In this document: in pieces, positions 1-13,312 of the stretch | Layout: every line of letters begins with the position of its first letter | Position numbering within the stretch: the stretch's first letter is position 1 | DNA from: Methylomonas sp. EFPC3 | Lineage (GTDB): Bacteria; Pseudomonadota; Gammaproteobacteria; Methylococcales; Methylomonadaceae | Assembly: GCF_029643245.1 (NCBI RefSeq) | Contig: NZ_CP116398.1 | Span: 4,212,372 to 4,276,371 of the forward strand | DNA length: 64,000 bases | Direction of reading: 5' to 3' | Notes under the pieces: generated by a model | What the model was told of the DNA's origin: nothing | Database searches by the model: none | What the model saw: the letters and a program-made list of their open reading frames with translations, nothing else | Program-made: the position numbers and the translations under genes

Positions 1-30
1 ATTTGTTCCAGCCATTTGTTTGCCGGCGGA

Positions 31-546
31 TCAGCGGTAGGGAGGTGGCGGCGGAGAACCTGGCGGTGGCGGCGGAATTCTCGCCGGAGTAACCCTTTGC
101 GCAGGGGATTGATCAGAAAATTCTGCCGATACCGGAACCTTGTGGCCTTTGCCGTACATGCACTGAACGTAGGCATTGTCGTAGTTTTGTTGGGTGGCAT
201 AACCGGCGCGGCGGGCTTCGCCGCTGCCGGCGATGGTGCCCGCCATTAATCCGGTACCGGCGCCGATGGCAGCACCGCCGCCACCGCCCAAAGCCGCGCC
301 GGCAGCCGCACCGACCGCTGTACCGACGGCGGCGCTGCCAATCTGGCTATCCGCGCTGGCTTGATTCGGTGTGGCGCCGACTTGTCCGCCAGCGTACTGT
401 TGGCACAGATAATCGTCTTGGCGGAATTGCTCGAACGTCATGCCGCTGCCGGGCAAGGCCATCACGCTCGGCCCGGATGGCAGGTGGGCGCAGCCGCCGC
501 TCAGCAAAACAACGCCGACCAAGCCGATAACGCCGTTACGTTTCAT
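31..546 (-). CDS. Glycine-zipper outer-membrane lipoprotein, 171 aa
   Basis: Predicted exported lipoprotein. The N-terminus has a short basic segment, a hydrophobic stretch and a lipobox (LSGGC, Cys19). The middle (about residues 70-110) is a glycine zipper of repeated GxxxG/AxxxG spacing (GTAVGAAAGAALGGGGG), typical of YMGG/OmpA-like small envelope proteins that embed in or associate with the outer membrane. The C-terminus is a run of prolines ending PPPPPYR. It lies just downstream of another small exported protein and of the Cpx-type pair, all on the minus strand, which suggests envelope-stress linkage; that link is inference. Exact function unknown. Confidence 0.75.
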   Translation of the reverse strand: MKRNGVIGLVGVVLLSGGCAHLPSGPSVMALPGSGMTFEQFRQDDYLCQQYAGGQVGATPNQASADSQIGSAAVGTAVGAAAGAALGGGGGAAIGAGTGLMAGTIAGSGEARRAGYATQQNYDNAYVQCMYGKGHKVPVSAEFSDQSPAQRVTPARIPPPPPGSPPPPPYR

Positions 547-559
547 GACGCGTCTCCAC

Positions 560-955
560 TCAATTCGGCGGCGTTGGCGCGACTTGGCGCCAGCCGCCGG
601 GGCATTGGTTGATGTAAGGGTAATAGCCGGCCGGATTGTCGCAGTAATACCAATAGCCTTCCGGCAAGGGTGCGTTGGGCGTAGCCGGTCGTTCGCGTTC
701 GATGTAAACCGGCGGTTGGGCCGGAACCGTTATGATTTCCCGCGGATAGTAAGGATATGCCGGGTAGTAGGGATAAGCCGGATAATAAGGCCGCGGAAAC
801 ACTGGGACTCCCAAGTAAAAACCGAAGCCGGGATGATAGTGGCGGCCGAAACCATGGACGTGGTGGTGCGGGCCGGCGTCGGCGCCGAATGCCAACACCG
901 ACATGACCACACCTGCGGCCAGCCAAGGCCGGAGTCTAAGTTTGTCTCTATCCAT
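560..955 (-). CDS. Secreted Pro/Tyr-rich small protein, 131 aa
   Basis: Begins with a signal peptide (hydrophobic residues about 12-27, cleavage near ADAG) followed by a His-rich patch and a Tyr/Pro tandem (PAYPYYPAYPYYP). The C-terminal third carries the recurring small-domain signature of this group (WYYCDNPAGYYPY followed by CPGGWRQV), found in many uncharacterised proteobacterial exported proteins. It sits 7 bases after the sensor kinase stop and may be the third gene of that operon. No enzymatic motif is visible; a periplasmic or surface role is inferred. Confidence 0.7.
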   Translation of the reverse strand: MDRDKLRLRPWLAAGVVMSVLAFGADAGPHHHVHGFGRHYHPGFGFYLGVPVFPRPYYPAYPYYPAYPYYPREIITVPAQPPVYIERERPATPNAPLPEGYWYYCDNPAGYYPYINQCPGGWRQVAPTPPN

Positions 956-962
956 AAAATCC

Positions 963-2417
963 TCAACTGGTTTGCCGACTGGGGAACGGGATATCGATCG
1001 TGACGCGCAAGCCGCCGGCTTCGCGGTTTTCGGCGCCGATCCGGCCGCCGTGCGCTTCGATCGCGCGTTGGGCGATGGTCAGGCCCAAGCCGGTGCTTTG
1101 GGCTTTCGCCGGTGTGCCGCTGCGAAAAAACGGCTGAAATATCGCCGTTAAATCTCGATCGGGAACCCCTGGACCGGTATCGTCTACCCGGATTCTTAAG
1201 CGCGTATTATGACGGTCGAAATCGGCGGCTAACGCCACGCGACCGTCGCGCCGGCAGTGCTGGACCGCGTTGCGCAGGACGTTTTCGACGGCTCGGTGCA
1301 GCAATTCGGGCAGGCAATAGCCGCGCACGTCGCCGATCCCGGAATAATCCAGTGAAATTCCGTTCTGTTGCGCTTCGAAGCCGACGTCCTCGACGATATC
1401 GGCCAACAAGTCGGCAATATTGAGCAGTTCGAACGTTTGCTTATTGATCCCCGCTTCCAACCTGGACAACATCAGCAGTTCGCCCACCAAGTCGCTGATG
1501 CGCTGAGACTCCCGTTCGATGCGCTCCAAGGTTGCCGGTAATTTTTCCGGCTGTTGCTGGGCCAGGCCGATTGCAGCTTGAATCCGCGCCAACGGCGAGC
1601 GCAATTCGTGCGACACGTCGTGCAGCAAATGTTGCTGGGCGCCGACCAAATTGCCGATTTGCTGGGCCATGTGGTCAAAATCCCGTCCCAAATCGCTTAA
1701 TTCGTCGCGGCGCCGGCCCATGCCCAGGCCGATACGGGTATCCAGCCGGCCTTGGGCCACGGCATGAAAGGCATTGCGCAGATTGCGGATCGGTCTGGCG
1801 AAGTACCATGCCAGCAGCGCGCTAAAAACCAGGCTGGCGACGCTGCCGGCCAGTATCGGTGCAATGGGCGACGGCGGCGTGCGCGGCGGCGGGCGGCGAT
1901 TGTCGCGGTCGGGCGGCGGGCGTTGGCCGGGGCCAGCCAAGCCCAGCAGGTCCGGCGGATTGGGCGGCAGGGCCATTCTGAAATTGTCGGCGAAACCGTT
2001 TTCCGGCGACGGTACGAATAACAGATAACGGTGGCCGTCGTCGGCTGAGACCATGCGGATCGCGTCCGGATATTGGCCGTCTGCGTAAAGCGTCCGCGCC
2101 TGTTGCAAAATCTCGGCCGAGACTTCGCGGCCCAACAATTCCCGGTCCTGGTCGTCTACCGCGTAAATCGGCGGAAACCGTTCCTGGCGCAAAGCATGGA
2201 TAAAATCGCGCAAACCGGCGACGCCGCTGCGCGGTAACAAATTGGCGGCAACACTGACCATCGAAGCGATATGCCTGACGTTGATCCCATTGGGTTGATT
2301 GGTGCGTTCCGCTTGTTGTTGCGATTCCCGCAGCCAGAATATCGTGCCGACGCCGATGCCCGCCGTCAGCCAGGCCAGCCAGAATGCGAAAAAGAACTTC
2401 CAGAACAAGCGGCCCAT
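963..2417 (-). CDS. cpxA: CpxA-type sensor histidine kinase, 484 aa
   Basis: Inner-membrane sensor kinase. TM1 is at about residues 8-29, a periplasmic sensor region follows with a Pro/Arg-rich stretch (about 160-185), TM2 is at about 186-206, then HAMP, then the HisKA domain with phospho-acceptor His270 in HDVSHELRSPLAR. The HATPase domain shows N-box NVLRNAVQH, G1 DTGPGVP and G2 GLGLTIAQRAIEAHGG. Length and order match CpxA. It follows the response regulator with a one-base gap, so the two are co-transcribed, and it presumably phosphorylates that regulator in response to envelope stress. Family assignment is firm; the cpxA name rests on the partner, the DNA box and the divergent CpxP-like gene. 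Confidence 0.85.
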   Translation of the reverse strand: MGRLFWKFFFAFWLAWLTAGIGVGTIFWLRESQQQAERTNQPNGINVRHIASMVSVAANLLPRSGVAGLRDFIHALRQERFPPIYAVDDQDRELLGREVSAEILQQARTLYADGQYPDAIRMVSADDGHRYLLFVPSPENGFADNFRMALPPNPPDLLGLAGPGQRPPPDRDNRRPPPRTPPSPIAPILAGSVASLVFSALLAWYFARPIRNLRNAFHAVAQGRLDTRIGLGMGRRRDELSDLGRDFDHMAQQIGNLVGAQQHLLHDVSHELRSPLARIQAAIGLAQQQPEKLPATLERIERESQRISDLVGELLMLSRLEAGINKQTFELLNIADLLADIVEDVGFEAQQNGISLDYSGIGDVRGYCLPELLHRAVENVLRNAVQHCRRDGRVALAADFDRHNTRLRIRVDDTGPGVPDRDLTAIFQPFFRSGTPAKAQSTGLGLTIAQRAIEAHGGRIGAENREAGGLRVTIDIPFPSRQTS

Positions 2418-2418
2418 C

Positions 2419-3105
2419 TCAATCCTTAACCAGTTGGTAGCCTTGGCCGCGCACGGTCTGGATGTAGGAGCGGCCGTCGGCCTGATTGCCCAGTTTCTGG
2501 CGAATACTACTCATGTGCACGTCTATGCTGCGGTCGAAGCGGGCCAGCGGCCGGCCCAAGGCTTTTTCCGACAAGGCTTGTTTGCTGACCACCTGGCCGG
2601 CCTGGCAAGCCAGCGCTTCGAGTAGATTGAATTCGGTGCTGGTCAATTCCAGGGTTTGGTCGAACCAGATCGCCTTGCGTTTTTCGCTCCAGATTTGCAG
2701 CGGTCCGACCAAAATCGGCCCATGTTGCCGGAGGTCGGCCGCAGCCTGGGTTCGGCGCAAAATCGCCCGGATTCGGGCGACCAGCTCGCGCGGTGTGCAA
2801 GGCTTCGGCACATAATCGTCGGCGCCGGATTCCAGGCCGATGATCCGGTCCACATCGTCGCCTTTGGCGGTGAACATCAGGACCGGCACCCGGCTCTCCA
2901 GTCTGATTCGGGTCAGGATTTCGGTGCCTTTGATGTCCGGCAGCATGATGTCCAAGATGACCAATCGGTGTTTGCCGGACAGGGCCTGTTGCAGGCCGGA
3001 ATGGCCGGTCATGGCGATGTCGACTGCGAAGCCTTCCCGCTGCAAATATTCGCTGAACAGCCCCGCCAGTTCCTCATCGTCGTCGATAATCAACACGTTG
3101 CTCAT
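2419..3105 (-). CDS. cpxR: CpxR-type response regulator, 228 aa
   Basis: OmpR/PhoB-class regulator. The receiver domain has the acidic pocket DDDEE at residues 8-12, phospho-acceptor Asp52 (VILDIMLPD) and the Lys switch in DDYVPKP. The C-terminal winged helix includes TSTEFNLLEAL, FDRSIDVHMSSIRQKLG and VRGQGYQLV, closely following CpxR. The start is taken at MSNVLIIDDD (3105) instead of an upstream ATG 33 bases earlier, because receiver domains begin there. It is first in an operon with the kinase, and a perfect CpxR-type box lies upstream, so autoregulation is likely. Confidence 0.88.
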   Translation of the reverse strand: MSNVLIIDDDEELAGLFSEYLQREGFAVDIAMTGHSGLQQALSGKHRLVILDIMLPDIKGTEILTRIRLESRVPVLMFTAKGDDVDRIIGLESGADDYVPKPCTPRELVARIRAILRRTQAAADLRQHGPILVGPLQIWSEKRKAIWFDQTLELTSTEFNLLEALACQAGQVVSKQALSEKALGRPLARFDRSIDVHMSSIRQKLGNQADGRSYIQTVRGQGYQLVKD

Positions 3106-3172
3106 CTGCTTTGACTCCACCAAAATTCGATGCCGCATGATAGCGGTTGCCGGCGCAATCGCGCCAACCGCT

Positions 3173-3187
3173 TTTACTTGATTTTAC
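3173..3187 (-). promoter_or_regulatory. CpxR binding box
   Basis: The plus strand reads TTTACTTGATTTTAC, i.e. GTAAA-N5-GTAAA on the minus strand, an exact match to the CpxR consensus. It lies 68 bases upstream of the regulator gene and about 100 bases upstream of the divergent CpxP/Spy-like gene, so it could control both. Confidence 0.8.
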
Positions 3188-3289
3188 TTTGCGCTAACCG
3201 CAGTTAACTCCCTGTTTGCAATACTGGATTCCGGCATATAGCTGCTCGGCGTTGCCGTTTATCCGATCAATCCAAGTCACGGAGTTGTT

Positions 3290-3730
3290 ATGAAGAAGTT
3301 CTTAATTGTTGTAAGTCTGTTGCCGCTTGCCGTCGTCGCCGGCCCTCGCCACGGCGAACCTCGTTGCGAGGGCGGTTTCGATTCGGCTCATCATGGCGAG
3401 TTTGTTGCAGGCGAGCATCTGCCGCACTTTCTGCGGCCGCTGAATCTGAGCGATGCGCAACGGGCGGAGATCAAAAACCTGTTGCAGAACCGGTTTAGCC
3501 AGGGAAAGGAGAAGATGGGCCAGGGGCGGGCGATGCACGAGGAGTTACGGAAACTGAGTTTTTCCGCCGACTATAGCGACGAGAAAAGCCTGAGCCTGGT
3601 CGAAAAGTCGTTGGAATTGCACAAGCAAGCCGTGTTGGATAAGGCCAAACTCGAGAATCAGATCTATAAACTGCTGACCCCGGAGCAACAGCAGAAGTTA
3701 CAAGCCGAGCTGGACAAAGCCGAACATTGA
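3290..3730 (+). CDS. Spy/CpxP-family periplasmic protein, 146 aa
   Basis: Signal peptide at residues 1-17 (cleavage near VVAG), then an all-helical LTxxQ-type domain: LNLSDAQRAEIKNLL at about 50-65 and LTPEQQQKLQAEL near the end are the two characteristic repeats. In E. coli CpxP/Spy are periplasmic chaperones that bind misfolded proteins, and CpxP damps CpxA. The gene is divergent from the cpxRA pair, the classic cpxP position, with a CpxR box between. RBS GGAG precedes the ATG. Confidence 0.82.
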   Translation: MKKFLIVVSLLPLAVVAGPRHGEPRCEGGFDSAHHGEFVAGEHLPHFLRPLNLSDAQRAEIKNLLQNRFSQGKEKMGQGRAMHEELRKLSFSADYSDEKSLSLVEKSLELHKQAVLDKAKLENQIYKLLTPEQQQKLQAELDKAEH

Positions 3731-3970
3731 ATCACACTGTTAATTGCCCATGATCCCAGGCAAGGCATGCTGGTCGGGGAGTCGGTGGATTGAAGGCCGG
3801 TTGGCGTCGGTTGACCAGGATTCTTGGCTCGGTGTGGCCGGTGTGCACCAAAACGGAAAATTGTTAATGACCAAACAAGCATAATTTCGTAAAATCTCGC
3901 TGTTTTTATCTCTCCGGAACGGGATCGGCCGCAAGGCTTATCCCGTTTTCTACATCTAAGGTGGCCAATC

Positions 3971-5098
3971 TTGAATAAACCCGCATTACTGGTATTAGAG
4001 GATGGGACTGCGTTTCACGGCGTTTCGATCGGCGCCGATGGCTGTTCCGTCGGGGAAGTGGTATTTAATACGGCGCTGACCGGTTACCAGGAAATCCTGA
4101 GCGATCCTTCCTACGCCAGACAAATCGTGACTCTGACCTACCCGCATATCGGCAACGTCGGCACCAATGCCGAGGACGACGAGTCGGCAAAAGTATTCGC
4201 CAGCGGTTTGGTGATTCGCGACTTGCCGTTGCTCGCCAGCAGCTGGCGCCAGCAACAAACCCTGCCCGAATATCTGCAACAGCACAATGTGGTGGCGATC
4301 GCCGATATCGATACCCGCCAGCTGACCCGCTTGCTGCGCGATAAAGGCGCCCAACGCGGCTGCGTCATGGCCGGCGAAACCGTCGATATCGCAGCGGCCG
4401 TCCGGGCAATCGCCGATTTCCCAGGTTTGCAGGGTATGGATTTGGCCAAGGAAGTCACCACCGGCCAGGCCTACGAGTGGACCGAAAATGTCTGGCGATT
4501 GGGCGCCGGTCATGAAACCGCACCGGACTTGGTCAAACATGTCGTCGCCTACGACTTCGGCGTCAAACGCAATATCCTGCGGCTATTGGCGAACCGAGGC
4601 TGCCGGGTCACGGTAGTGCCGGCGAAAACGCCGGCGGCCGACGTATTGGCTCTGAATCCGGACGGGGTGTTTCTGTCCAACGGCCCCGGCGATCCGGAGC
4701 CTTGCGATTACGCGATCGAGGCGATCAAGGTTGTTTTGGAGAAAAAAGTACCGGTGTTCGGGATTTGCCTGGGCCATCAATTGTTGGCGCTGGCCAGCGG
4801 TGCGAAAACCGAGAAAATGAAATTCGGCCACCATGGCGCCAACCACCCGGTCCAGGACTTGGCTAGCGGCCGGGTCATGATCAGCAGCCAAAACCACGGG
4901 TTTGCGGTCAGCCCCGACAGTTTGCCGGCCAATCTGAAAGCCACCCACGTGTCGCTGTTCGACGGCAGCTTGCAGGGCATCGCCCGCACCGACGTACCGG
5001 CCTTCAGTTTTCAAGGCCACCCGGAAGCCAGTCCGGGGCCGCACGATGTGGAATCGTTGTTCGACGATTTCATTACGCTGATGGACCAGTCCCGTTAA
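3971..5098 (+). CDS. carA: Carbamoyl-phosphate synthase small (glutaminase) subunit
   Basis: Hydrolyses glutamine and channels ammonia to CarB for carbamoyl phosphate, the precursor of arginine and pyrimidines. The 375-aa protein has the N-terminal CPSase_sm domain and the class I amidotransferase domain with nucleophile elbow FGICLGHQ and catalytic His/Glu in [10 protein letters not shown]. The start is a TTG at 3971 with RBS TAAGGTGG 6 bases upstream; the sequence [11 protein letters not shown] matches the normal CarA N-terminus. The gene is followed 22 bases later by carB in the same operon. Confidence 0.96.
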   Translation: MNKPALLVLEDGTAFHGVSIGADGCSVGEVVFNTALTGYQEILSDPSYARQIVTLTYPHIGNVGTNAEDDESAKVFASGLVIRDLPLLASSWRQQQTLPEYLQQHNVVAIADIDTRQLTRLLRDKGAQRGCVMAGETVDIAAAVRAIADFPGLQGMDLAKEVTTGQAYEWTENVWRLGAGHETAPDLVKHVVAYDFGVKRNILRLLANRGCRVTVVPAKTPAADVLALNPDGVFLSNGPGDPEPCDYAIEAIKVVLEKKVPVFGICLGHQLLALASGAKTEKMKFGHHGANHPVQDLASGRVMISSQNHGFAVSPDSLPANLKATHVSLFDGSLQGIARTDVPAFSFQGHPEASPGPHDVESLFDDFITLMDQSR

Positions 5099-5120
5099 GC
5101 CCAGTTTTTTATAGAGTGAT

Positions 5121-8342
<3,222 letters not shown>

Positions 8343-8362
8343 AGCAAAAAGGGGAGCAGTAA

Positions 8363-8839
8363 ATGCAAAAATTTCCGCTGACGGTGGCTGGCGCCAATAA
8401 GCTGCGCGCCGAGCTGGAGGAATTGAAAACCGTGATTCGGCCGCGGATTATCCAGGCCATCGCCGAGGCCCGCGAGCACGGCGATTTGAAAGAAAATGCC
8501 GAGTACCATGCGGCGCGCGAACAACAAAGTTTTGCGGAAGGGCGGATTGCCGAAATCGAAGGCAAGTTGTCCAATGCCAATATCATTGACGTGACCAAAA
8601 CCGATGCCAACGGCAAGGTCGTATTCGGCGCGACGGTGGAAATCGAGGATCTGGATTCGGGTAAGGTTGTGACTTACCAAATCGTCGGCGAGGACGAAGC
8701 CAATATCAAGGAAGGCAGGATTTCGGTCGGATCGCCGATCGCGCGGGCCTTGATCGGTAAGGAAGTTGAAGATGTCGTGACGGTGAAGGCGCCGGGCGGC
8801 GATGTCGAGTACGAGATTATTTCGGTCAAATATATCTAG
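8363..8839 (+). CDS. greA: Transcription elongation factor GreA
   Basis: 158 aa, the standard length. The N-terminal coiled coil (about 10-75) carries the tip motif [11 protein letters not shown], whose acidic residues act in RNA polymerase's secondary channel to stimulate cleavage of backtracked transcripts. The C-terminal FKBP-like domain follows. RBS GGGGAG lies 6-12 bases upstream. It follows carB by 20 bases, the common carAB-greA arrangement. Confidence 0.96.
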   Translation: MQKFPLTVAGANKLRAELEELKTVIRPRIIQAIAEAREHGDLKENAEYHAAREQQSFAEGRIAEIEGKLSNANIIDVTKTDANGKVVFGATVEIEDLDSGKVVTYQIVGEDEANIKEGRISVGSPIARALIGKEVEDVVTVKAPGGDVEYEIISVKYI

Positions 8840-8850
8840 CCGGTTCGAGC

Positions 8851-8869
8851 GGGGAGGCGCTGCCTCCCC
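8851..8869 (+). terminator. Convergent stem-loop terminator greA/yhbY
   Basis: Perfect 8-bp GC-rich stem GGGGAGGC/GCCTCCCC with a 3-base loop in the 36-base gap between converging genes; a TATTTTTTC tract follows 10 bases later on the plus strand. Probably serves both directions. Confidence 0.65.
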
Positions 8870-8875
8870 AATAGG

Positions 8876-9142
8876 CTATTTTTTCGGGTTCTGCCGGTAA
8901 ACCACAGCAATTTGGCCGATAGACTGAATCAGCTCGGCTTGGGTTTCAGCGCAAATTTGTTCCGAGATCACTGCGCGTTCGTCCCGGTCGGCGCGAATTT
9001 TAATTTTGATCAGTTCGTGCGCATCCAGCGCGACATTGATTTCTTTCAGCACCGCTTCGGTCAGGCCGGCCTGACCGATGATCACCACCGGGTTCAAGGC
9101 ATGTGCCTGGGCTTTGAGTTTTTTCTTTTGGATGGGATTCAC
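8876..9142 (-). CDS. yhbY: YhbY-type CRM-domain RNA-binding protein, 88 aa
   Basis: Small CRM-domain protein that binds pre-50S ribosomal particles. Visible features are KKKLKAQAHALNPVVIIGQ with the conserved GxxG-type loop (GQAGLT) and LIKIKIRADRDER. A GTG start at 9142 (VNPIQKKK) gives the normal family length; a start further upstream at 9253 would add 37 residues unlike the family. It is divergent from rlmE (50 bases apart) and convergent with greA, the typical gammaproteobacterial arrangement. Confidence 0.92.
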   Translation of the reverse strand: MNPIQKKKLKAQAHALNPVVIIGQAGLTEAVLKEINVALDAHELIKIKIRADRDERAVISEQICAETQAELIQSIGQIAVVYRQNPKK

Positions 9143-9191
9143 GCAGTTTCCTTGACTTCTAAAACCGAGCGATTTTACACGAATAGAAAAT

Positions 9192-9809
9192 ATGGCACGC
9201 AGCAAAAGTAGCCAGCAGTGGATGCAGGAACATTTCCAGGACGAATATGTCAAGAAAGCCCAGGCCCTGGGCTATCGCTCGCGGGCGGTATTCAAGCTGA
9301 TCGAAATTCAGGAAAAAGACAAAATCATCAAACCTGGTATTAATATAGTTGACCTGGGTGCGGCGCCCGGAGGTTGGTCGGAATACGCCAGCAAGATCGT
9401 CGGCAAGAAAAGTAAAGTGATTGCGCTGGATTTGTTGCCGATCGAACCGATCGAGGGTGTCGAATTCATCCAAGGCGACTTTCGGGAAGACGAAGTCCTG
9501 GAAAAATTGTACAAAGTGCTTGATGGTGAGCCGGTGCACTTGTTATTGTCGGATATGGCCCCCAATATGAGTGGTAGCCGGGAAATGGATCAGCCGCGCT
9601 CTATCTATCTCGGGGAATTGGCATTGGACGCCGCCCAGCGGATTTTAGTCAAGGGTGGGACGTTTTTAATAAAAATGTTCCAGGGCGGCGGTTTCGACGA
9701 GTACTATAATCAGGTGCGGCAGCAATTCAGCAGCGTCGCAATCAGAAAACCCAAGGCTTCGCGAGCGCGGAGCAACGAAGTCTACATTCTGGCGAAAGGT
9801 TTTAAATGA
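9192..9809 (+). CDS. rlmE: 23S rRNA 2'-O-ribose U2552 methyltransferase (FtsJ/RrmJ)
   Basis: 205-aa SAM-dependent methyltransferase acting on U2552 of 23S rRNA in the large subunit. SAM motif I is VDLGAAPGGWSEYA. The K-D-K-E catalytic set is present: Lys35 (RAVFKL), Asp in LLSDMAPNMSG, Lys in FLIKMFQGGG and Glu in SNEVYILA. The gene precedes ftsH as in E. coli. Confidence 0.96.
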   Translation: MARSKSSQQWMQEHFQDEYVKKAQALGYRSRAVFKLIEIQEKDKIIKPGINIVDLGAAPGGWSEYASKIVGKKSKVIALDLLPIEPIEGVEFIQGDFREDEVLEKLYKVLDGEPVHLLLSDMAPNMSGSREMDQPRSIYLGELALDAAQRILVKGGTFLIKMFQGGGFDEYYNQVRQQFSSVAIRKPKASRARSNEVYILAKGFK

Positions 9810-9920
9810 ACCGGCGAAATGCCTCGATTACAGGCGGTCCCAGCCGGTAGGGTGCGAGTACTCCTGATACAATTACTCGGTTTTTAAATATGTTGGCCAT
9901 TCCTGGCTGGAGCGCGTAAC

Positions 9921-11846
9921 TTGAGCGATATGATTAAAAATTTGGTTTTGTGGGTGGTCATCGCGGTGGTATTGATGGCCGTATTCAACAATTTCGGGTC
10001 GCGGGCGGTTCGTAGCGACGCCAATTTGTCGTATTCGCAACTGATCGACGCGGTTAAAGCCGGTCAGGTTCAGCAAGTCGCGATCTCCGATAATACGGTC
10101 AAAGGCCGCATGCACACCGGGGATAAGTTTAAGACTTATATGCCGAACGACCCGCATTTGATCGACGATTTGTTGGCGAACGGGGTCGAAATCACCGTGC
10201 AGCCGCCCGAAGAACCGTCGATGCTGATGCAGATATTCGTGTCGTTCGGCCCGATTCTGTTGCTGATAGCGGTTTGGGTGTTCTTCATGCGGCAGATGCA
10301 GGGCGGTGGCGTCGGCGGCCGCGGCGGTGCGATGGGTTTCGGTAAAAGCAAGGCCCGGATGCTGGACCAGGATCAGAACAAGGTCACTTTTGCCGACGTC
10401 GCCGGTTGCGATGAGGCCAAGGAAGAAGTCCAGGAAATGGTCGACTTCTTGAAAGACCCGGCCAAATACCAGCGCTTGGGCGGTAAAGTCCCCCGCGGTG
10501 CGCTGATGGTCGGACCTCCGGGTACCGGTAAAACCTTGTTGGCGCGGGCAATTGCCGGCGAAGCGAAGGTGCCGTTCTTCACCATTTCCGGTTCGGACTT
10601 CGTCGAAATGTTCGTCGGTGTCGGTGCATCCAGGGTGCGCGATATGTTCGAACAAGCCAAGAAGCACGCGCCATGCATTATCTTCATCGACGAGATCGAC
10701 GCGGTTGGTCGTTCCCGCGGTGCCGGTCTCGGCGGCGGCAACGACGAGCGCGAACAAACTTTGAACCAGTTGCTGGTCGAAATGGACGGTTTCGAAGGCC
10801 ACGAAGGCATTATCGTCATCGCAGCGACCAACCGCTCCGATGTATTGGATAAAGCCTTGTTGCGTCCCGGTCGTTTCGACCGTCAAGTGGTGGTCGGCTT
10901 GCCCGACGTCCGTGGCCGCGAGCAGATTCTGAACGTGCATTTGAAAAAAGTGCCGATGGCGGACGACGTCAAAGTCAAATACATCGCCCAAGGCACGCCC
11001 GGCTTTTCCGGTGCCGACTTGGCCAATCTGGTTAACGAAGCCGCATTGTTTGCTGCCCGCTTCAACAAGCGCTTGGTCAGCATGGTCGATTTGGAAAAAG
11101 CCAAGGACAAATTGATCATGGGCGCGGAACGGCGCTCGATGGTGATGGACGAGAAAGAGAAGAAAATGACCGCCTACCACGAAGCCGGTCATGCCATCGT
11201 CGGCCGCTTGGTGCCGGACCACGATCCTGTCTATAAAGTCAGCATCATGCCCCGCGGCCGGGCTTTGGGTGTGACGATGTTCCTGCCGGAACGCGACCAG
11301 TATAGTGCCAGCAAGCGTAAGTTGGACAGCATGATTTCCAGTCTGTACGGCGGCCGTATCGCGGAAGAACTGATCTTCGGTTGGGAAGAAGTGTCTACCG
11401 GTGCGTCCAACGATATCGAGCGTGCCACCGAACTGGCCCGCAACATGGTGACCAAATGGGGTTTGTCGCAGCGCCTGGGGCCGTTGGCTTATAGCGAAGA
11501 AGAGGGCGAAATCTTTTTGGGCCGGTCCGTGACTCAGCACAAATCGGTTGCCGAGGAAACTTCGCATACCATCGACGAAGAGATTCGTTCGATCATCGAT
11601 CGCAACTACGAGCGCGCCGAAACCATTCTGAAAGAAAACATGGACATCCTGCACGCGATGGCAGAGGCGTTAATGAAGTACGAAACCATCGACAAATACC
11701 AAATCGACGACTTGATGTCGAGAAAACCGGTTCGCGAGCCCAAAGGCTGGGACGATACGCCGTCGCCAAGCGATGAGCGGAAAAACGACCATTGGGATCA
11801 AAAAAGCGGCGATGAATCGATTGGCGGTGCAGCCGAACAGGGCTGA
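9921..11846 (+). CDS. ftsH: ATP-dependent zinc metalloprotease FtsH
   Basis: Membrane-anchored AAA+ protease for quality control and LpxC/sigma-32 turnover. 641 aa: TM1 at about 4-22, a periplasmic domain, TM2 at about 101-120, then AAA with Walker A GPPGTGKT, Walker B IIFIDEID and the second region of homology, then the M41 zinc site HEAGH. Starts at TTG 9921 with GGAG upstream; an in-frame ATG at 9930 is an alternative. folP, commonly found after ftsH, is absent; glmM follows directly. Confidence 0.97.
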   Translation: MSDMIKNLVLWVVIAVVLMAVFNNFGSRAVRSDANLSYSQLIDAVKAGQVQQVAISDNTVKGRMHTGDKFKTYMPNDPHLIDDLLANGVEITVQPPEEPSMLMQIFVSFGPILLLIAVWVFFMRQMQGGGVGGRGGAMGFGKSKARMLDQDQNKVTFADVAGCDEAKEEVQEMVDFLKDPAKYQRLGGKVPRGALMVGPPGTGKTLLARAIAGEAKVPFFTISGSDFVEMFVGVGASRVRDMFEQAKKHAPCIIFIDEIDAVGRSRGAGLGGGNDEREQTLNQLLVEMDGFEGHEGIIVIAATNRSDVLDKALLRPGRFDRQVVVGLPDVRGREQILNVHLKKVPMADDVKVKYIAQGTPGFSGADLANLVNEAALFAARFNKRLVSMVDLEKAKDKLIMGAERRSMVMDEKEKKMTAYHEAGHAIVGRLVPDHDPVYKVSIMPRGRALGVTMFLPERDQYSASKRKLDSMISSLYGGRIAEELIFGWEEVSTGASNDIERATELARNMVTKWGLSQRLGPLAYSEEEGEIFLGRSVTQHKSVAEETSHTIDEEIRSIIDRNYERAETILKENMDILHAMAEALMKYETIDKYQIDDLMSRKPVREPKGWDDTPSPSDERKNDHWDQKSGDESIGGAAEQG

Positions 11847-11866
11847 TAGCGCCGCATGGAATAACA

Positions 11867-11893
11867 AGAGAGGCTCCGGCCTCTCTTTTTTTT
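11867..11893 (+). terminator. Rho-independent terminator after ftsH
   Basis: 8-bp stem AGAGAGGC/GCCTCTCT with a TCCG tetraloop followed by eight T residues. Lies between ftsH and glmM, so glmM should have its own promoter or depend on read-through. Confidence 0.88.
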
Positions 11894-11917
11894 GGTTTAA
11901 ATAAGGTAGATTCGAGA

Positions 11918-13258
11918 ATGGCAAAAAAATATTTCGGTACCGACGGTATTCGGGGTAAGGTCGGCGAGTACCCGATAACCGCCGACTTCATGTTGAAACT
12001 GGGCTGGGCCACCGGCAGGGTCTTTGCGCGGGAAGGCAGCGGCTTCGTCTTGGTAGGCAAAGACACCCGGATTTCCGGCTATATGTTCGAATCGGCGCTC
12101 GAAGCCGGTTTGTCGGCGGCCGGCGTCGATACCCGGATGTTGGGGCCGATGCCGACGCCGGGTATTGCCTATTTGACCAGGACGCTGCGGGCCAGAGCCG
12201 GCATCGTAATCAGCGCTTCGCATAATCCTTACTACGACAACGGCATCAAGTTCTTCTCGGTCGACGGCGCCAAATTGCCGGACGAAGTCGAGCACCAAAT
12301 CGAGCAATATCTGGACGCGCCGATCACAACCGTTGAGTCGGCGAAATTGGGTAAGGTCAAGCGCATCAGCGACGCGGCCGGACGCTACATCGAATTTTGC
12401 AAGGCTACGGTACCGCCGCATCTGGACTTCAAAGGCATGCGCATCGTTATCGATTGCGCCAACGGCGCCACTTACCATATCGCGCCGCACGTGTTCAGCG
12501 AGGTCGGGGCTGAGGTGGTGACGATAGGCGCCGAGCCGGACGGCTTGAATATCAACGACGAATGCGGCGCTACCAAACCGGAGTATCTGGCTGCCAAGGT
12601 GCTCGAGTACCGCGCCGACTTGGGCATCGCGCTGGACGGCGACGGCGACCGCGTCATCATGATCGACCATAAGGGCGAGATCGTCGACGGCGACGAACTG
12701 ATCTACATCATTGCCAAATCGCGCCTCGACGAAGGCAAATTGCTTGGGCCGGTAGTCGGTACGCTGATGTCCAATCTGGGTATGGAACACGCCTTGAACG
12801 CATTGAACCTGCAACTGCTGCGAGCCAAGGTTGGCGATCGCTATGTAATGGAAATGCTGACGGAGAACAAAGGCATGTTGGGCGGTGAAGGTTCCGGCCA
12901 TATCATTTGTCTGGACAAAACCACCACCGGCGACGGCATCGTCGCGGCATTGCAGGTGCTGGCGGAAATGCAGCGTACCGGCAAAAGCCTGCACGACCTC
13001 AAATCCGGTATGAAGAAATACCCGCAAGTGCTGGTCAACGTCAGAACCGAGAAAAAAGTCAAAATCGAGGAAATCGACAGCATCAAGAAAGCCGTCGAAG
13101 CCGTCGAGAAAAAACTCGGCGACAAAGGCCGGGTGTTGTTGCGTTCGTCCGGCACCGAACCATTAGTCCGGGTGATGGTGGAAGGTGTCGACGAAGACGA
13201 TGTCACCCGTTACGCCAACCAGTTGGCGGCAGACGTGAAGAAGGCCATTGCGGCTTGA
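11918..13258 (+). CDS. glmM: Phosphoglucosamine mutase
   Basis: 446 aa. Converts glucosamine-6-phosphate to glucosamine-1-phosphate for UDP-GlcNAc, peptidoglycan and LPS. The active-site phosphoserine loop is [16 protein letters not shown] (Ser near residue 102), the metal loop is DGDGDRVI, the sugar loop GGEGSGH, and the C-terminal phosphate loop [12 protein letters not shown]. These four motifs are in the right order for the alpha-D-phosphohexomutase family and the [12 protein letters not shown]-terminus is GlmM-specific. Confidence 0.97.
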   Translation: MAKKYFGTDGIRGKVGEYPITADFMLKLGWATGRVFAREGSGFVLVGKDTRISGYMFESALEAGLSAAGVDTRMLGPMPTPGIAYLTRTLRARAGIVISASHNPYYDNGIKFFSVDGAKLPDEVEHQIEQYLDAPITTVESAKLGKVKRISDAAGRYIEFCKATVPPHLDFKGMRIVIDCANGATYHIAPHVFSEVGAEVVTIGAEPDGLNINDECGATKPEYLAAKVLEYRADLGIALDGDGDRVIMIDHKGEIVDGDELIYIIAKSRLDEGKLLGPVVGTLMSNLGMEHALNALNLQLLRAKVGDRYVMEMLTENKGMLGGEGSGHIICLDKTTTGDGIVAALQVLAEMQRTGKSLHDLKSGMKKYPQVLVNVRTEKKVKIEEIDSIKKAVEAVEKKLGDKGRVLLRSSGTEPLVRVMVEGVDEDDVTRYANQLAADVKKAIAA

Positions 13259-13312
13259 ATAAGCGGGCTTATCCCGATATCATATGCGGTCTTATTTAGC
13301 TTGGAGGGTGCA

